From: Flavisolibacter tropicus
GTDB taxonomy: Bacteria; Bacteroidota; Bacteroidia; Chitinophagales; Chitinophagaceae
Reading direction: 5' to 3'
NCBI RefSeq assembly: GCF_001644645.1
Contig: NZ_CP011390.1
Coordinates: 1,798,001 to 1,862,000 of the forward strand
DNA length: 64,000 nt
Shown here: positions 54,921-63,725 of the stretch, piece by piece
Layout: each line of letters opens with the position of its first letter
Numbering within the stretch: position 1 is the stretch's first letter
The notes under the pieces: generated by a model
Database searches by the model: none
Seen by the model: the letters and a program-made list of their open reading frames with translations, nothing else
What the model was told of the DNA's origin: nothing
Position numbers and translations under genes: made by a program

Positions 54921-55304
54921 TGAGCGTATATGGTAACACGTAAAGCCCCTCCCGGCCTCCCCGAAGGGGAAGTGTTCCACGCACAATACCAGAAGAACAA
55001 ACACTCTTACATAACAAAAGCACTCCAACACAGGAATGTTTCTATTTATAGACATTCTTTATTAATCTCCTTTCCTCTGTGCCTCTCTGTGTTCCCGGTG
55101 TCTCCGTGGTTCAAATCGCTGCGCCATCGGCGCCATTTGGGGGCTGGGGGCCTGCGCTGACTTCTGCTGGCTTACGCTGCCATCACCACCTCCTTAGATT
55201 TTCGGGCAACTCCATAGGCCTTCTATACAAACCCTCTTATCAAAAGCAATTAAATTAGAGGGCATAAACCTCATTTAGCCGCACCTCATCTTTATTGGTT
55301 CTCT
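54921..55304. other. ~380-bp spacer with REP-like text
   Basis: No gene seen. CCCCTCCCGGCCTCCCCG followed by AAGGGGAAG (about 54947-54973) and a CTCTGTG-type tract (about 55073-55115) are repeat-like. GGGGGCTGGGGG near 55140 resembles the insert inside aspS. Confidence 0.5.
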
Positions 55305-56480
55305 ATGCCCAAACTAATTATCATGAAGTTGATGCTGCCTATCTATTGTTTTCTTGTCACCATTTTAATACATAGCAATGCGATAGCCCAAACAGATACC
55401 ACAGCTAAGCCTGCCGAAAAATCCATCATGAGAGATACATTGGATGGCAAGCTCGACTTCAGTCGTTTTTTAATAGACGCCAAAGGCTTTATTCCAGTAC
55501 CCTTCATTATCACGGAACCGGCATTGGGTAGTTTTGGTTTGGCTATTGTACCCGTGTTTCTAACACCCAAAAAAAGACCACCCGGCTTTACAGGATATAT
55601 TCCACCCGATATTACAGCCGGAGTTGCTATGTATACAGCCAACAAGAGCTGGTTGCTGGGTGGCATGCGCATTGGCAGCATTCCGGCTAAAGGTCTAAAA
55701 TACCGGATTGCCGCAGGTGTGGCAGACATCAACCTTTCGTTTTTCAGAGAGCTACCGAACCTGGGTGAAAAAGAATTTGACTTCAGCATCAAAACTGTAC
55801 CGATCCTTCTTTCATTATCCAAGAGGATATCAAAGAAGGATGTGTATTTGGGCGTGCAATACTTCTTTGCCAAAAACGAATTGAAGGCCTTGTTTAAAGA
55901 CAGTTTACCAAACGACATTCAACCCTCCAGCTTTAAGAGCAACATAGGAAGCCTGGGTCTATTTACCGATTGGGATAAACGCAATAGTTTCTTTACAGCC
56001 GACAAGGGCTTTCGTGTAAATATTCTATACACGATGAATGATAACTGGACCGGCAGTGATTTTGAATACCAAAAACTCTCAGGCGCACTGAACTGGTTTA
56101 TCCCATTCAAAAAGAAATGGATCAGTGGCTTTCGTGCTGAGTTCAACCAGGTATTTGGCGATCCGCCATTCTATGCCCTTCCTTCTCTAGCCATGCGGGG
56201 TGTGCCTGCTGTAAAATACCAGGGATACACAACCGCTTTGGTAGAAACCGAGCAGCGTTTTGACTTTAACCTGCGATGGAGTGCTGTGGCCTTTGCAGGC
56301 TATGGCAAAGCCTTCCAACGAGATGAAAGCGCTAGTGAAACGCAGTCGGCCTACAACGTTGGTGGCGGCTTTCGTTATTTAATTGCAAGAGTATTTAAGA
56401 TAAGGGCAGGGATTGATGTAGCAGCAGGCCCCGGCAGCTTTGGCTGGTATATTGTATTTGGCCACAACTGGAACCGGTAA
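55305..56480 (+). CDS. Outer-membrane beta-barrel protein (Omp85/BamA-like barrel without POTRA)
   Basis: The 391-residue protein has an N-terminal signal (MKLMLPIYCFLVTILIHSNAIAQ after a short lead; the ATG at 55323 is an alternative start). Then comes a beta-rich body with GSFGLAIVPVFLTPKKRP, SLGLFTDWDKRNSFFTADKGFRVNILYTMN and FDFNLRWSAVAFAGYGKAF, which match the surface antigen D15/TamA-like barrel. The last strand ends GSFGWYIVFGHNWNR. It is probably a small outer-membrane channel or assembly factor. Stand-alone gene. Confidence 0.82.
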   Translation: MPKLIIMKLMLPIYCFLVTILIHSNAIAQTDTTAKPAEKSIMRDTLDGKLDFSRFLIDAKGFIPVPFIITEPALGSFGLAIVPVFLTPKKRPPGFTGYIPPDITAGVAMYTANKSWLLGGMRIGSIPAKGLKYRIAAGVADINLSFFRELPNLGEKEFDFSIKTVPILLSLSKRISKKDVYLGVQYFFAKNELKALFKDSLPNDIQPSSFKSNIGSLGLFTDWDKRNSFFTADKGFRVNILYTMNDNWTGSDFEYQKLSGALNWFIPFKKKWISGFRAEFNQVFGDPPFYALPSLAMRGVPAVKYQGYTTALVETEQRFDFNLRWSAVAFAGYGKAFQRDESASETQSAYNVGGGFRYLIARVFKIRAGIDVAAGPGSFGWYIVFGHNWNR

Positions 56481-56622
56481 GTCTCGCTCCTCATAGAATA
56501 TCCACTTGCTATGCTTCAATTTATAGGTTTACATGTTCACAAGTTCGTGAAAGGTTCTAGACTACAAAAAGGCGTTCTGTAGTTCACGAGTTCTCTTGTT
56601 CACCTTTTAATAAATGTTACTC

Positions 56623-56683
56623 GACTACAAAAGTTTTCACACCAGGTTTAAACCTGAGTCTGAGCGTGCAAACTTTTGTAGTC
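56623..56683. terminator. Nested hairpin (terminator or cruciform)
   Basis: GACTACAAAAGTTT (56623-56636) and AAACTTTTGTAGTC (56670-56683) are perfect 14-bp arms. The stem extends by CAC/GTG after one mismatch, and inside is a 14-bp palindrome CAGGTTTAAACCTG (56643-56656). GACTACA also occurs at about 56562 and in the hairpin at 57645-57688. Confidence 0.65.
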
Positions 56684-56730
56684 TTTATAGCGTCTTTTAC
56701 ATTACACTGTTTTTATTAGTAGATTGGAAC

Positions 56731-57218
56731 TTGTGAACCCGTGAACTTGTGAACCCGTGAACTTGTGAACCCGTGAACTTGTGAACCCGTGAACTTGTGA
56801 ACCCGTGAACTTGTGAACCCGTGAACTTGTGAACCCGTGAACTTGTGAACCCGTGAACTTGTGAACCCGTGAACTTGTGAACCCGTGAACTTGTGAACCC
56901 GTGAACTTGTGAACCCGTGAACTTGTGAACCCGTGAACTTGTGAACCCGTGAACTTGTGAACCCGTGAACTTGTGAACCCGTGAACTTGTGAACCCGTGA
57001 ACTTGTGAACCCGTGAACTTGTGAACCCGTGAACTTGTGAACCCGTGAACTTGTGAACCCGTGAACTTGTGAACCCGTGAACTTGTGAACCCGTGAACTT
57101 GTGAACCCGTGAACTTGTGAACCCGTGAACTTGTGAACCCGTGAACTTGTGAACCCGTGAACTTGTGAACCCGTGAACTTGTGAACCCGTGAACTTGTGA
57201 ACCCGTGAACTTGTGAAC
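56731..57218. repeat. 30.5 exact copies of a 16-bp tandem repeat
   Basis: The unit TTGTGAACCCGTGAAC repeats 30 times without a visible mismatch from 56731 to 57210, then half a unit (TTGTGAAC). Each unit is two 8-bp halves, TTGTGAAC and CCGTGAAC. Because 16 is not a multiple of 3, the minus strand is open in all frames with the same 16-residue cycle, which gives false ORFs. Confidence 0.97.
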
Positions 57219-57251
57219 GACCTTTTCACCAAAACATATAATTAACACGAA

Positions 57252-57635
57252 ATGGAAATGACAACAAATGCTATCAACTGGGTAGAAATTCCAGTAACTG
57301 ATTTTGACCGCGCAAAAGCATTCTACAGTACTATCTACGACTATCAAATGCCCGACATGCCAATGGGACCCGTTCGTATGGGCTTTTTATTGTACGACCA
57401 ACAAGGCGGTGGTATTGGTGGCGCCATAGTACAGGGTCAAGGGTATGCGCCAACCAGCAAAGGAGTACGCGTTTATTTAAATGGCGGCAATGATTTAAGT
57501 GTTGTGTTGAACCGTGTAGAAGGTGCTGGCGGCAAGATTGTTTTACCCAAAACACAGATCACTCCGGAGCTGGGTTTCTTCGCTACGTTTGAAGACACAG
57601 AAGGAAATCACATCTCCTTACATTCCATGTCATAA
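57252..57635 (+). CDS. VOC-family protein
   Basis: The 127-residue protein opens NAINWVEIPVTDFDRAKAFYSTIYDYQMP and closes GFFATFEDTEGNHISLHSMS, the standard VOC (glyoxalase-like) fold with an internal QQGGGIGGAIVQGQGYAP segment. Such proteins in Bacteroidota are often annotated as glyoxalase/extradiol-like with unknown substrate. Its upstream region is the 16-bp array, which ends only 33 bp before the ATG and could influence expression. Confidence 0.9.
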   Translation: MEMTTNAINWVEIPVTDFDRAKAFYSTIYDYQMPDMPMGPVRMGFLLYDQQGGGIGGAIVQGQGYAPTSKGVRVYLNGGNDLSVVLNRVEGAGGKIVLPKTQITPELGFFATFEDTEGNHISLHSMS

Positions 57636-57644
57636 ACTTCCAGT

Positions 57645-57688
57645 TAAAAAGACTACAGCACATCTTCAAACGTATTGTAGTCTTTTTA
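57645..57688 (+). terminator. Terminator after the VOC gene
   Basis: AAAAAGACTACA pairs with TGTAGTCTTTTT; the T run follows the right arm. Confidence 0.8.
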
Positions 57689-57836
57689 TCTCCAAATTCT
57701 CCTCTCACATCCAATAGACTCGAAAGAAACGCAACGCCATACAAGTTTCAAACTTTGCGTATAGCGGCTTGACTTAGCTGCCACTTTTCTTATATTACAA
57801 TTTCCTATAACTTTATGGCTACTAAAACTAACTACT

Positions 57837-58316
57837 ATGCAAATGCGCATTGGCTTGCTGCTATCAGCCTTGTCGGCTACCTTTCTATTTAGCGTTACGA
57901 ACTCCTTTGCTAACCAATCTAAAGAATCATCTGTTACGCCTATCCTTGTCACATTACCAGCAAGAGACACAACCAGTGTTGATACAACTATTTTTACAAA
58001 AGTGGATTTGGAGGCCACCTTTCCGGGTGGCGAAAATGGCTGGAGAACATTTTTAGAAAACAACCTCAAAGCAGATGTTCCCGTGCGCCGCAAAGCACCT
58101 GCCGGTCAGTATATGGTGGTGGTTCAATTTATTGTAGATAAACAAGGCAACCTGTCTGATATACGCCCGCTAACCAACTTAGGTTATGGAATGGAAAAAG
58201 AAGTGGTACGCGTGCTGCGCAAATCGCCAAAATGGCAACCAGCTATGATGAATGGCCAACCGGTTAAAGCCTACCGTAAGCAGCCACTTACGTTTGTAGT
58301 ATCAGAAGTGAAATAA
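57837..58316 (+). CDS. Short TonB-like energy transducer (C-terminal domain protein)
   Basis: The 159-residue protein has a signal peptide (MQMRIGLLLSALSATFLFSVTNSFA) and a TonB C-terminal-like domain (~55-159: KVDLEATFPGGENGWRTFLENNLKADVP, then YMVVVQFIVDKQGNLSDIRPL and VLRKSPKWQPAMMNGQPVKAYRKQPLTFVV). It lacks the Pro-rich spacer and membrane anchor of full TonB, so it is likely a free periplasmic accessory. The start chosen is the one giving a signal peptide directly. It precedes a barrel-like gene by 56 bp. Confidence 0.88.
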   Translation: MQMRIGLLLSALSATFLFSVTNSFANQSKESSVTPILVTLPARDTTSVDTTIFTKVDLEATFPGGENGWRTFLENNLKADVPVRRKAPAGQYMVVVQFIVDKQGNLSDIRPLTNLGYGMEKEVVRVLRKSPKWQPAMMNGQPVKAYRKQPLTFVVSEVK

Positions 58317-58372
58317 TATACCCTAACATCTTATTTCATACCTATTCACTCATTAAACCAACGATCAAACAC

Positions 58373-58906
58373 ATGAGACTATTGCTTATTTTAGGACTAC
58401 TTATTACTGGAACAACAGTACAGGCCCAACTGCAAATGGCAAAGGTTGTTGGCAAAAACGCCGACAAGTATAAACTGGGTTTTGGCGCTTTTGCCTATTA
58501 CGACTTCCCCTTAAATGAAGTGGGCAACCAAAGCGCACGACTGGAATTGATGGACCTGGCCTTTTTTCCGGTAAAAAACAAAGACGTTGATGCAAGCGCA
58601 GCCTACGTTTCTATCAAACTTGGCTACAAGCATATCTTTTCTGAAACCAAAACAGGCTTTTACCTGGAGCCCCAGGCAGGTTACTGTCGTGTGGTAGTAG
58701 CTGCACCAAACGAATCCGAGGCTAGCCATGGCGATGGCATTGCTGCAGCATTGGAGGGAGGCTATAGCTTGGAAGTAGGGCAGGCTGGCAATGTTTTAAA
58801 TTTCGGATTGAAATATGAAACCGATCGTGCAGGCAAGGAACACACTTTAAGTTCAGTAGGGCTTCGCTTATCCTATAGCTTTAATTTATTCCGCCGGAGA
58901 GAATAA
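58373..58906 (+). CDS. Small outer-membrane beta-barrel-like protein
   Basis: A 177-residue protein with signal peptide MRLLLILGLLITGTTVQAQ. It has alternating hydrophobic beta strands (YKLGFGAFAYYDFPLN, GFYLEPQAGYCRVVVAA, LNFGLKYETDR) and a closing strand SSVGLRLSYSFNLFRRRE. This looks like a small eight-stranded outer-membrane barrel, though the exact family is unclear. It may be coexpressed with the TonB-like gene. Confidence 0.75.
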   Translation: MRLLLILGLLITGTTVQAQLQMAKVVGKNADKYKLGFGAFAYYDFPLNEVGNQSARLELMDLAFFPVKNKDVDASAAYVSIKLGYKHIFSETKTGFYLEPQAGYCRVVVAAPNESEASHGDGIAAALEGGYSLEVGQAGNVLNFGLKYETDRAGKEHTLSSVGLRLSYSFNLFRRRE

Positions 58907-58950
58907 CGCTTAACACGGATCTTCTTTTCTACCCCACATTATCTATTCAA

Positions 58951-58992
58951 AAGCGCTCGGTGTAATGCCATCTATTATTACACCGAGCGCTT
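58951..58992. terminator. Bidirectional terminator
   Basis: Perfect 16-bp arms AAGCGCTCGGTGTAAT (58951-58966) and ATTACACCGAGCGCTT (58977-58992). The right arm overlaps the last codons of the minus-strand acetyltransferase gene. Confidence 0.85.
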
Positions 58993-59466
58993 ATAAAACT
59001 TCACATCTACATTCATAATAGGAAAGGTTGATGGCAAAAGCTGTTTATCCACTTCATCAAAACTATTCTTTTCATAAAAGCGTTGGGCCGCCACAAACTT
59101 TTCTGTAGTGCCCAGGTAGATTGTTGCATAGTTCTTTTTCTTAGCCCAATCCAAGAGTGTATTTAACAGTGATTGTCCCACACCCCACTCCTTTCCTCTA
59201 AAGTCTTTATGCACAAACATCTTTCGTAGCGCACCCATTCGATCACCAATATCCAGCAGTGCAATGGTGCCTACCACTTTATTGTCATAAATAGCCACCC
59301 AAAAATTGCCATTGTTTACCTGGTAAAAACTTGGGATTGCTTTTAAGTCGGGCTGCGCCTCAAGATCTATGGGTATTAAAAACTCGTCATGTTGAATGCT
59401 TACAATAAGTGCGCCTACTTCTTGTTTCAAACTATCGTCATAGGGCTTTATTTCTATTCCTTCCAT
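58978..59466 (-). CDS. GNAT-family N-acetyltransferase
   Basis: The 162-residue protein has the GNAT core: FWVAIYDNKVVGTIALLDIGDRMGALRKMFVHKDFRGKEWGVGQSLLNTLLDWAKKKNYATIYLGTT. The acetyl-CoA pyrophosphate loop Q/RxxGxG/A appears as RGKEWGVGQSL, and FYEKNSFDEV is the final beta-alpha module. It acetylates an unknown small molecule or protein. Stand-alone on the minus strand. Confidence 0.92.
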   Translation of the reverse strand: MEGIEIKPYDDSLKQEVGALIVSIQHDEFLIPIDLEAQPDLKAIPSFYQVNNGNFWVAIYDNKVVGTIALLDIGDRMGALRKMFVHKDFRGKEWGVGQSLLNTLLDWAKKKNYATIYLGTTEKFVAAQRFYEKNSFDEVDKQLLPSTFPIMNVDVKFYKRSV

Positions 59467-59690
59467 GGCAGGCTATTTACTACAAAGAAAATAATAGATG
59501 CTAAATAAAACGGTACACACTTGCATTAGGTGTATTGTCAATAATAAGAGGCGTCAATGCAAACAGCCCAGACCTGGTTCTTGTCGTTGGTTGACAAATA
59601 CATGCTGTTTGTAGACAGTCCGTTTTACCCAGCATCTTTTGTCAGTAGTTTGGTTATAGAAATTGTTTAACCGATCTAAACCGAATCACC

Positions 59691-60179
59691 ATGACATCCA
59701 TTCCGTTATCGCCCAAAGCAGAAACACCTCATACATCCCGCTTTCATCCTTTTACTATCTTTAAGCGCGACTATGAACGCTACGAAGGTGTTCCGCGCAT
59801 CAACATTTACCTGCTCAGGCTTCTGTTCACTTTAATGTTTTTCTTTCTTAGCTACGATGCCTGGAGCCATATCTTTAATCACAAGGGACCTTGGGACAAT
59901 GCAAATGCTGCTGCCTGGTGCATGTGGGGCTCGTATGCCATCATCTCGTTTATTGGTATTATTCGCCCGCTAAAGATGCTGCCCATTGTGTTGTTTGAGA
60001 TCGTTTACAAACTTGCCTGGTTAGCAATCGTAGCCTATCCTTTATGGGCTAAAAATGAGTTAGCAGGTTCCCCTGCAGAAGGAATGGCGCGTGTATTCAT
60101 CTGGGTGATATTTCCTATAGTAGCCATGCCATGGCGTTATTTTTTCAGAACCCATTTATTGGGTAAACACACTGCTTGA
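59691..60179 (+). CDS. Small membrane protein of unknown function
   Basis: The 162-residue protein has a polar N-terminus (MTSIPLSPKAETPHTSRFHPFTIFKRDYERYEGVPRINIYLLR) and four membrane spans at about 43-63 (LLFTLMFFFLSYDAW), 78-98 (AWCMWGSYAIISFIGIIRP), 102-122 and 135-155 (VFIWVIFPIVAMPWRYFF). No family is recognised with confidence. It stands alone, with a repeat-rich 800-bp spacer downstream. Confidence 0.75.
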   Translation: MTSIPLSPKAETPHTSRFHPFTIFKRDYERYEGVPRINIYLLRLLFTLMFFFLSYDAWSHIFNHKGPWDNANAAAWCMWGSYAIISFIGIIRPLKMLPIVLFEIVYKLAWLAIVAYPLWAKNELAGSPAEGMARVFIWVIFPIVAMPWRYFFRTHLLGKHTA

Positions 60180-60304
60180 TAACGCATTAACTGCGTGTTC
60201 AAGCGGGGTCTTCACTGCGCGGATTTGAGCGTGGCGAAACCCCGATTGTAGCAAGAAGTGATTAGACATTTATTACTTGTAACCCTCCCTTATCATGCTT
60301 TACG

Positions 60305-60590
60305 TTCTTTTTGCCTTGATGCAAAAAGAACCAAAAAGATCAATCCCGCACGTGCGGGACCGCCAATGCGCCTCCGGCTGCCGGGCCGGCCCACGCACAG
60401 CACCCCTCCGCTTTCTTGAACCTTGTTTACGATAGGTGGGTCGTTTTACGCGTACCCTTCCCAACCTTGGGTGCAGTAAGCAAAGAAGCCAACATCAGCT
60501 GATAGTTAGAGATACTGCAGGCGCTGTATATTCCGCCCGACTCTAATTATACAGTCAGTCTGTAAGTACAGGGCGCAATATAAGGCGCTG
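60305..60590 (+). repeat. Structured ~285-bp element, copy B
   Basis: Same order of parts as copy A: hairpin TTCTTTTTGC/GCAAAAAGAA with the same CTTGAT loop, TCCCGCACGTGCGGGA, CCGCCAATGCGCCTCCGG, then the terminal stem (60521-60538 with 60571-60588) around TACAG/CTGTA. The arm sequences differ from copy A but remain fully paired. No coding capacity. Confidence 0.75.
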
Positions 60591-60714
60591 CTCCAACCTG
60601 CTTTACCCATTTCCTCTAACCAAAGCCCGATTCTAAATAGGAGCCCTCAGATCAGCCATCCTAAAATCAGCCATCCGCCATCCTCCCGTCATCCTGTCTG
60701 CAGGGGCTCTTCCT

Positions 60715-60835
60715 AGTAATCTCCTAGTAACGTCCTACTAACCTGTAGGGAGTCTGTGGGTTCACCCGTACTTCACCCGTACTTCATCCGTACCTCGGCC
60801 CTACCACAGCCCTTCCCAGGCCGCTATCGGGTCGT
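60715..60835. repeat. CCGTACTTCA-type intergenic repeat
   Basis: CCCGTACTTCA occurs twice and TCCGTACCTCGGCCC once; its reverse complement resembles 21084-21190. It is preceded by CTAGTAA/CTACTAA words and by CAGCCATCC repeats near 60650-60690. It fills the spacer before the MARQ-type gene. Confidence 0.55.
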
Positions 60836-60996
60836 AGCAACTGCAGGAATCATCCGTAAGGAAATAGTAAAAGAAAAAAAGATGTGTATAACTAAACTGT
60901 GTGCATCCCTTGCAAGGGAGAAAAGAAGGGTGTAAATTTACTAAAATATTTAGCAATAAGCAATCATCCATAATTAATCATTAAACCCTCACCCCT

Positions 60997-61536
60997 ATGG
61001 CACGACAGGCAGGCCCACTCTTTATTACCGGAACGATTGATGATATGGTATTTTACAAAATGGGCGACAAGTACTACATGCGCCTAAAAGACGAACCCAC
61101 GCCTGGTACCAAAAAACGCATGAGCCAGGACGAGCACTACCCCTTGCTGTGCCTGCGTAAACGCGAGTTTAAAGAGGCTTCTAAAATGGTGCGCAAGTGG
61201 TACTATACCCTGCCCAAGACAGTGCGCAAACAGGGCCTGTTTGGAACACTGACCGGCAAGGCCGTACGGTGGCTGCGTCAGGGGAAAACAGAGGAAGAAA
61301 TAAAAGCACTGGGGCTAAAAGCGGCGCTGCCTAAGCAAAAAGAGACGGAAACAGTGAAGGAGGCAAAGCCTGTAGAAAAAGCTGCAGTAAAAGAGCCTGT
61401 TATGCAGGAACTCTCTAATTGGTGTGTTACAGCAAGCGGTGGTATGAACATCATTTATGTCGAAAAACGTGCGCAACGACACGCCTCCCCGCCTACTTTG
61501 GCCGTTTTGCCTAACACAAATACTCCTCCCGATTAA
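60997..61536 (+). CDS. MARQ-type small basic protein, Bacteroidota family of unknown function
   Basis: The 179-residue protein starts MARQAGPLFITGTIDDMVFYKMGDKYYMRLKDEPTPG and continues with a basic helical part (CLRKREFKEASKMVRKWYYTLPKTVRKQGLFGTLTGKAVRWL). A Lys/Glu/Ala-rich linker and a variable tail follow. From memory, related short proteins beginning MARQxGxxxxxGTIxDxxFYK are widespread and multi-copy in Chitinophagaceae; their function is unknown. No signal peptide. A ~190-residue size with a basic N-terminal domain would fit nucleic-acid binding (inference). Confidence 0.75.
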   Translation: MARQAGPLFITGTIDDMVFYKMGDKYYMRLKDEPTPGTKKRMSQDEHYPLLCLRKREFKEASKMVRKWYYTLPKTVRKQGLFGTLTGKAVRWLRQGKTEEEIKALGLKAALPKQKETETVKEAKPVEKAAVKEPVMQELSNWCVTASGGMNIIYVEKRAQRHASPPTLAVLPNTNTPPD

Positions 61537-61582
61537 GGAAAACCTGTGAGAAACATGTCCCTGAAAGCCGGAGCTCCTCACT

Positions 61583-61590
61583 TATCTTTG
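61583..61590 (+). promoter_or_regulatory. -7 box upstream of aspS
   Basis: TATCTTTG matches TAnnTTTG exactly, 59 bp before the ATG. No clear TTG partner is seen upstream. Confidence 0.5.
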
Positions 61591-61649
61591 CCGCTCATTC
61601 TATTGATCAATCAAATTGATCCGCCGGCGGCGGAGACAGGAGTATTATT

Positions 61650-63488
61650 ATGTTTCGTTCACATACTTGCGGAGAATTAAGAATCCAGAACGTGGGCAAT
61701 AAAGTCACACTGGCTGGTTGGGTACAGGCAGTAAGAAAGTTTGGTTCTATCACTTTCGTTGACCTGAGAGATCGTTATGGCATTACCCAATTGTATTTTA
61801 ATGAGAACCTGAACCCTCAGCTGGATGCGGAGCCTCTGGGTCGTGAGTATGTGCTGCAAGCTACCGGTACGGTTACCGAGCGTAGCAACAAAAATGCGAA
61901 CATCCCTACCGGCGATGTGGAGATCACGATTGAATCGTTCAAGATCCTGAATAAATCGGCGGTTCCCCCCTTCACTATCCAGGACGATACCGATGGCGGT
62001 GACGACCTGCGCATGAAATATCGCTACCTTGATCTGCGTCGTAATGCGGTGAAGCGCAACCTGGAACTACGCTATGCGGTAAACCGCGCCACACGCGACT
62101 ACCTGCACCAGCAAGGTTTTATGGATATTGAAACCCCTTTCCTGATCAAGTCTACTCCGGAAGGAGCCCGCGACTTTGTAGTGCCATCCCGTATGAATGA
62201 AGGTCAGTTCTATGCCCTGCCCCAGTCGCCACAGACCTTTAAGCAATTGCTGATGGTGAGTGGCTATGACCGTTACTACCAGATCGTAAAATGCTTCCGT
62301 GATGAGGACCTGCGTGCCGACCGTCAGCCGGAGTTTACACAGATAGACTGTGAGATGGCCTTTGTAGAGCAGGAAGACATCCTGAACATGTTTGAAGGCC
62401 TGATGAAATTCATCTTCAAAGCCGTTAAGAATATCGACTATACTGAGTCTGTAGAGCGCATGACATGGGAAGATGCCATGTGGAACTATGGTATCGACAA
62501 ACCTGATATCCGTTTCGGCATGAAGGTCGCGAACCTTAAGGTTCCAGCTTCTGTATTCCTGGATAAGCAAACGCAGCTTAGCAGCTCCCCTTTAGGGGCT
62601 GGGGGTAGTGGCTTCCCTGTTTTTGATAATGCAGAAACTGTAGTCGCCATTGCTGTACCCGGCGCTTCTGAGTATACGCGCAAGCAAATTGATGAACTAA
62701 CGGATTGGGTAAAGCGTCCACAGATTGGCATGCAAGGCCTGGTGAATATCAAATGCAATGCAGATGGCACGTTTAAGAGCAGCGTAGACAAGTTCTTCAA
62801 TGCAGACCAACTGAAGGCCATTGCTCAATATACCAATGCACAACCCGGCGATCTGATCCTGATCTTAGCTGGTGCGGAAGAAAGAACCCGTAAAGCCATT
62901 AGCGAATTGCGCTTAGAGCTGGGCGAACGCTTAGGTATGCGTAAGAAAGACGAGTTCAAACTGCTGTGGGTATTAGACTTCCCGCTGTTTGAATATGCAG
63001 AAGAAGAAAACCGTTGGGTAGCGCGTCACCATCCGTTCACATCACCCAAGCCTTCACAAATTGAGGTTATGATCAACAATAACCCGGTGATTGAAAATGC
63101 AGCTGAATACCTGAAGCACCCGTATGCCAACATCAAGGCGAATGCCTATGATATGGTGTTGAATGGTAATGAAATTGGTGGTGGTTCTATTCGTATCTAC
63201 CAGCGTGAATTGCAAGAAAAAATGTTTGCTGCGCTAGGTATGTCGGATGAAGAGGCTAATCACAAGTTTGGCTTCCTGCTGGGTGCGTTTGAATACGGTG
63301 CACCACCACACGGTGGTATTGCCTTTGGCTTTGACCGTACCTGTGCTATCCTAGGCGGTAGTGAAAGCATCCGCGACTTTATTGCCTTCCCTAAAAACAA
63401 TAGCGGCCGCGATGTGATGCTAGATGCACCAAGCGCTATTGATGAAAAGCAACTGGATGAATTGCATATTAAGTTGGATAGCAAATAA
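61650..63488 (+). CDS. aspS: Aspartate-tRNA ligase with a small insertion
   Basis: The 612-residue class II synthetase has an N-terminal OB-fold for anticodon binding (~1-105), motif 2 [19 protein letters not shown], the bacterial GAD insertion domain (~285-425), and motif 3 [16 protein letters not shown]. It charges tRNA-Asp. Around residues 295-321 the path [30 protein letters not shown] is longer than I expect from relatives. Its DNA (62585-62605) has CCCC-TTTA-GGGG hairpin text like intergenic repeats. It ends with a strong terminator. Confidence 0.97.
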   Translation: MFRSHTCGELRIQNVGNKVTLAGWVQAVRKFGSITFVDLRDRYGITQLYFNENLNPQLDAEPLGREYVLQATGTVTERSNKNANIPTGDVEITIESFKILNKSAVPPFTIQDDTDGGDDLRMKYRYLDLRRNAVKRNLELRYAVNRATRDYLHQQGFMDIETPFLIKSTPEGARDFVVPSRMNEGQFYALPQSPQTFKQLLMVSGYDRYYQIVKCFRDEDLRADRQPEFTQIDCEMAFVEQEDILNMFEGLMKFIFKAVKNIDYTESVERMTWEDAMWNYGIDKPDIRFGMKVANLKVPASVFLDKQTQLSSSPLGAGGSGFPVFDNAETVVAIAVPGASEYTRKQIDELTDWVKRPQIGMQGLVNIKCNADGTFKSSVDKFFNADQLKAIAQYTNAQPGDLILILAGAEERTRKAISELRLELGERLGMRKKDEFKLLWVLDFPLFEYAEEENRWVARHHPFTSPKPSQIEVMINNNPVIENAAEYLKHPYANIKANAYDMVLNGNEIGGGSIRIYQRELQEKMFAALGMSDEEANHKFGFLLGAFEYGAPPHGGIAFGFDRTCAILGGSESIRDFIAFPKNNSGRDVMLDAPSAIDEKQLDELHIKLDSK

Positions 63489-63509
63489 GAGTATAATTAC
63501 TATAATGGG

Positions 63510-63541
63510 TACCCGCAGTTTATAAAGCTGCGGGTATTTTT
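63510..63541 (+). terminator. Terminator after aspS
   Basis: TACCCGCAG (63510-63518) pairs with CTGCGGGTA (63528-63536), followed by a T run. Confidence 0.9.
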
Positions 63542-63725
63542 ATAACTTTGCTTCAACATTTTCTATATAGGACCTTTTAGTCCTTGTGTAGTAGCTGCAC
63601 CAACAACTGAACTTTGATTATCTTTCACTTATAACTAAATGGAATAATAAAGTCTATCCGGCCTTCATCAATCTCTAGCCCGCTGCTTGTAACACTGATG
63701 GAACTTCCAAAACATCAAAGATCAA

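Noticed and set aside
56731..57218. CRISPR array
   Set aside because: The 16-bp units are contiguous with no unique spacers, and there are no cas genes in the window.
56697..57347. Minus-strand frames encoding a repeated 16-residue peptide (FTGSQVHGFTSSRVHK)
   Set aside because: All minus frames are open because the 16-bp unit lacks stops on that strand. The same peptide in every frame shows it is a by-product of the DNA repeat.
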